Assembly: GCA_905215815.1 (NCBI GenBank)
Contig: CAJMRN010000083.1
Span: 1-8,350 of the forward strand
Length of the DNA: 8,350 bases
Direction of reading: 5' to 3'
DNA from: an uncultured bacterium
GTDB lineage: Bacteria > Actinomycetota > Coriobacteriia > Coriobacteriales > Coriobacteriaceae
In this document: positions 5,865 to 8,350 of the stretch, piece by piece
How positions within the stretch are numbered: the first letter of the stretch is position 1
Layout: the number at the start of each line of letters is the position of its first letter
Notes under the pieces: model-generated
What the model was told of the DNA's origin: nothing
Databases searched by the model: none
The model's input: only the letters and a program-made list of their open reading frames with translations
Translations under genes and position numbers: made by a program

Positions 5865-7598
5865 CTATGAGTGCACGACCACGCACAGACCGACTTTGAT
5901 GCACTCGTGCAGCGCTTTCGCATCGCTCGGCCGCAAATTAATGCAGCCGTGGCTGCCGCACCACTTGTAGGAGTTGGGGTTATCAAAACTTGCATCGTTC
6001 TGCCAGGAGGCATCATGGAGACCCACCATGTTGCCCTCAAAGGGCATCCAGTAGTCGACCTTGGATTCGTATTCTGGCTCGCCGGTTTCGGGGTCCTTTT
6101 TGCCGATAAGCGTTGTTCCGCCACTGTTGCTGTTGATCTGCCATACGCCTTCGGGTGTGGCATGCTCACCCGGCAGTCCCGAGATGAAGTGTGCTTCCCA
6201 GACGATGGAACCATTTTCGTCATAGTAGCGGGCATATTGTTCGGAAAGATCGACGTCGATGTAGGCCTTCCAGTCGGGTTCGCCCTTTGCGGTGAAGGTA
6301 TCAGCCTTCTTGGAATACGAAATTTCGATGTCGCCCGTCTGCTTGTTGTTTATGGCGTCTCCTACCTGCTTGGCGAGCGTTTTGCTGTCAATGGACCAGC
6401 CAAAGTCGCCGCCCTCGACGGCGCACTCCTTACCGTCGGCTCGTGTCCACCAGCGCGTGGTTCCTACGGTGTTAAAGCTGTTGGCGAGCTCTGCGGCCCA
6501 GCTACTGATCTGTGAGGTATCGAGCGTGGGATTGGCCGGATCAGCAAAGCTGATCCACTGCAGCACTGAGCTGCCGTCGACCTTGCCGACTTCATCGCCG
6601 TTAAGCTTGAGGCTCACGTTGACGCCCAGGAAGTTGTTGGCTGCATCGCATGCGGCTTGAATCTGGTCGTTGGTGAGCGTGCCGTTGAGGGGCTCGTAGG
6701 CGTCGTTGCCGATCTTGGTGATATCGACGGATTCGGCCAGCGATGCGAGCTCAAGCTCGGCATATTTGATCACGTGCTTGCGGCTGAGCTTTTCGTTGGA
6801 GCGGGCCTTCTCCACGGTGAACTTGCCAGCTTGCTCGTCATAGGAGCTCGAGGCCTCAAAGGTGCCGGAACGACCTTCGTTAAAGGCATCGATGGCGGCG
6901 CCCAGGTCCTCTTCGAACTGCTTTTGATCAAAGGCATCGGAGAGCATGGACAGGTCGACATCTTGATCGAGGTTGACCTCATTGTTGGCGACGGTTGTCT
7001 TGGCCTTGCCGCTTAACGACTCGACAAGGCAGGCCGGCCACATAAAGGCTTCGTTGTGACTGATAATCTCTTTTGCGGCTGTTTCGCCGTCGACGATGGG
7101 CTCATCGGATTTGGGCTGGTAGGTCCAGCTAAAGTCGTCGCCCGACACGGTGAGCTTGTAGTGCTTCCATGCCGAGTTAACCTTAGTGGCGGCTGACGAA
7201 GCGTTTGAGAACGAGATGTCCACGCCGGCAATCGTGGTGTTGGGGTATGCGACCTGCGAGAACGCCAAGACGCCTACGATGTAGACAATGGCGACGAGGC
7301 CCAAGACCACAAAGAGGGTCGTCTTTCCGCCGAGCTTATTGCTGCCGCCCGATTTTTGGGTGTTGTTGTGATTGGCACGTGGGTGGGAGGTCGCCTGCCT
7401 GCGCGTGTTGCTGTTTACATCGTGCGGTTGGCGTCGTTGATGCTGCTGATGCTGCTGACCCGGGCGCTGGGAGGCGTTTGACGCACCGCGCTGCCTGCTG
7501 TGGTTCGGTGCAATCGGATGCGGCGACTGGACACCACCGGCATGCCTGCTGGGCTGTTGCGGATCGGGAATCAGTTGGCTGCGGTCGATTTGCGACAT
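5865..7598 (-). CDS. Membrane-anchored L,D-transpeptidase with PG_binding_4-type region (YkuD fold)
   Basis: A 577-residue enzyme that most likely forms 3-3 cross-links in peptidoglycan, acting outside the membrane. AAGGA lies about ten bases before the ATG at 7598, and a good -10 is seen further upstream. The first 90 residues are cytoplasmic and low-complexity, rich in Gln, His, Arg and Asn. One membrane helix follows (about 94-115), then a long extracytoplasmic region (116-440). The latter contains segments resembling the peptidoglycan-binding domain found with YkuD in Ldtfm-like enzymes. The YkuD catalytic domain covers about 446-577. Its key features are GLPGEHATPEGVW (474-486), His528 in GLHDASW and the active-site motif SHGCINL (549-555) with catalytic Cys552. 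Six further cysteines (190, 317, 392, 547, 566, 572) lie in the extracytoplasmic part. The frame is intact and the C-terminus is complete. The catalytic-family call is firm; the exact boundaries of the binding domains are not. Confidence 0.92.
   Translation of the reverse strand: MSQIDRSQLIPDPQQPSRHAGGVQSPHPIAPNHSRQRGASNASQRPGQQHQQHQRRQPHDVNSNTRRQATSHPRANHNNTQKSGGSNKLGGKTTLFVVLGLVAIVYIVGVLAFSQVAYPNTTIAGVDISFSNASSAATKVNSAWKHYKLTVSGDDFSWTYQPKSDEPIVDGETAAKEIISHNEAFMWPACLVESLSGKAKTTVANNEVNLDQDVDLSMLSDAFDQKQFEEDLGAAIDAFNEGRSGTFEASSSYDEQAGKFTVEKARSNEKLSRKHVIKYAELELASLAESVDITKIGNDAYEPLNGTLTNDQIQAACDAANNFLGVNVSLKLNGDEVGKVDGSSVLQWISFADPANPTLDTSQISSWAAELANSFNTVGTTRWWTRADGKECAVEGGDFGWSIDSKTLAKQVGDAINNKQTGDIEISYSKKADTFTAKGEPDWKAYIDVDLSEQYARYYDENGSIVWEAHFISGLPGEHATPEGVWQINSNSGGTTLIGKKDPETGEPEYESKVDYWMPFEGNMVGLHDASWQNDASFDNPNSYKWCGSHGCINLRPSDAKALHECIKVGLCVVVHS
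7438..7458 (+). repeat. Short 9-nt tandem repeat in the transpeptidase N-terminus
   Basis: TGATGCTGC occurs twice in tandem (7438-7446 and 7447-7455), followed by a partial third copy TGA. On the coding (minus) strand it encodes the QQHQQHQ stretch at residues 48-54 of the transpeptidase cytoplasmic tail. Because the unit is a multiple of three, copy-number changes would keep the reading frame. Confidence 0.7.
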
Positions 7599-7655
7599 CG
7601 TATATATTTCCTTCGAGTTTCGCCTTGCGGCTCATCGTGTTTTGTCTGGGCTTGA

Positions 7656-7686
7656 ATTATAGCGATTACGCAGTTGCTTGTGTTAC
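7656..7686 (-). promoter_or_regulatory. Promoter of the L,D-transpeptidase gene
   Basis: A perfect consensus -10, TATAAT, is read on the minus strand (complement of 7656-7661). It lies 57 bases before the ATG at 7598, giving a leader of about 50 nt. The -35 is weak: the best candidate is GTAACA (complement of 7681-7686) at a long 19-bp spacing. Nothing else in the 150-base gap between 7599 and 7748 looks like a gene. Confidence 0.6.
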
Positions 7687-7708
7687 GAAAACGGTGGCGA
7701 TAAGGAAC

Positions 7709-7730
7709 AGGTGGGACATATGTCCCACCT
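7709..7730. terminator. Perfect 22-bp palindrome, probable terminator of the serine dehydratase gene
   Basis: AGGTGGGACAT (7709-7719) is followed at once by its exact complement (7720-7730), giving a palindrome with no spacer. As RNA it would form an eight-pair stem, AGGTGGGA/TCCCACCT, with a CATATG loop. It begins 18 bases after the minus-strand stop codon at 7749, a normal distance for a terminator. The sequence after it on the minus strand (GTTCCTTATC) is only moderately T-rich. The two-fold symmetry would also suit a dimeric protein's binding site. It lies about 50 bases upstream of the transpeptidase -10. Confidence 0.5.
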
Positions 7731-7748
7731 ATCGTTCGCTTTTGCTCG

Positions 7749-8350
7749 CTATCCGCATATTCCGCATTTTTCGCACGCCGAGAGTGCTGCCGGAGCCTGT
7801 GCGATGCCGCCCTTGGCCGTCTCGCGCAACGTGGCAGGCAGAGCGTGGCCCACCGAGAGCATTACGTGTGCCATCTGGTCAAACGGTACCAGGCTCTTGA
7901 TGCCGGCGAGGGCGAGTTGCGCCGAGCTAAAGGCCGCGGCCACGCCGATGGCGTTGCGGTTTTGGCAGGGAACCTCGACAAGGCCGCCGACGGGGTCGCA
8001 AACGAGGCCCAGTAGGTTGCTCAGCGCGATGGAGCTGGCATCGAGCGCCTGCTCCGGCGTGCCTCCCAGCATCTGGACCAGTGCGGCGGCGGCCATGGCG
8101 GCAGCGCTTCCAACCTCGGCCTGGCATCCTCCCTCGGCACCGGCGACGCAGGCGCTCGTGGTGAGGTTGAGGCCGATGGCGGCGGCACAGTAGAGGGCGT
8201 CCATGACCTGCTCGTCATCGAGCTGCAGGTGGTTGGCCAGCGCCAGCACGCAGCCGGGGACGACGCCCGCGGAGCCTGCCGTGGGGGCGGCGACGATCAC
8301 GCCCATGGTGGCGGAGCGCTCCAGCACGGCCATGGCGCGTGGTACGGCTT
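7749..8350 (-). CDS. sdaA: Iron-sulfur L-serine dehydratase, alpha chain or C-terminal part (5' end outside window)
   Basis: The C-terminal 199 or so residues of L-serine ammonia-lyase, which converts L-serine to pyruvate and ammonia in the cytoplasm. The frame runs without a break to the window edge. The ATG at 8333 lies inside the conserved PRAMAVLERSATMGVIVAAP block, so it is not the start. The APTAGSAGVVPG motif (numbering from that Met: 16-27) is diagnostic. Cys70 in EGGCQAEVG, Cys112 in GLVCDPVGG and Cys123 in VEVPCQNRN have spacings of 42 and 11. These equal the spacings of the [4Fe-4S] ligands known in the Legionella enzyme (Cys343, 385, 396). The protein ends in CEKCGICG, with cysteines at 187, 190 and 193. 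Whether this is a single-chain enzyme or the alpha subunit of a two-chain enzyme cannot be decided, because the upstream part is missing. A perfect palindrome after the stop probably ends the transcript. Confidence 0.93.
   Translation of the reverse strand, partial: AVPRAMAVLERSATMGVIVAAPTAGSAGVVPGCVLALANHLQLDDEQVMDALYCAAAIGLNLTTSACVAGAEGGCQAEVGSAAAMAAAALVQMLGGTPEQALDASSIALSNLLGLVCDPVGGLVEVPCQNRNAIGVAAAFSSAQLALAGIKSLVPFDQMAHVMLSVGHALPATLRETAKGGIAQAPAALSACEKCGICG

Noticed and set aside
7205..7900. 231-codon plus-strand open frame spanning the intergenic gap and parts of two genes
   Set aside because: It crosses the transpeptidase promoter and the palindrome, is antisense to two clear genes, and its Arg/Cys/Pro-rich translation resembles no protein family.

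Overview
The window reads as an ordinary chromosomal stretch of a high-GC Gram-positive bacterium. The best guess is a Coriobacteriia-like actinobacterium of the Collinsella/Olsenella type. This is inferred from GC-rich codon use, strong AGGAG-type ribosome binding sites, a CCA-encoding tRNA, and a MacAB-like exporter and L,D-transpeptidase typical of gut actinobacteria. No phage, insertion sequence, CRISPR array or defence system is visible, and I see no convincing new multi-gene system.

Layout. The window opens inside a tRNA-Glu(CTC) gene (1-55), followed by a clear intrinsic terminator (66-97). Next on the + strand is an eight-or-so-helix membrane protein of the lysylphosphatidylglycerol synthase transmembrane family, which lacks the aminoacyl-transfer domain (207-1499). 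A 136-base spacer with stacked inverted repeats leads to a TetR/AcrR-family repressor (1636-2247). The repressor converges on a minus-strand three-gene operon. In transcription order this is a membrane-fusion adaptor (5736-4324), an ABC ATPase (4324-3551) and a MacB/FtsX permease (3554-2340), joined by TAATG and ATGA overlaps. Between the convergent stop codons lies a long hairpin placed exactly 17 nt from each stop, which is probably a bidirectional terminator.

Upstream of the efflux operon and on the same strand is a membrane-anchored L,D-transpeptidase (7598-5865). A perfect 11-bp inverted repeat separates it from the operon. The window ends inside a minus-strand iron-sulfur L-serine dehydratase (stop at 7749, start outside the window), followed by a perfect 22-bp palindrome.

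How the genes fit together. Three loci concern the cell envelope: a lipid-flippase-like protein, a tripartite-type exporter, and a peptidoglycan cross-linking enzyme. The TetR protein may control itself and perhaps the exporter, but no shared operator was found, so that link is only positional. The most interesting points are the three-part inverted repeat at 2265-2338, the cysteine-rich C-terminus of the serine dehydratase, the TolC-independent look of the adaptor, and the even set of extra cysteines in the transpeptidase.
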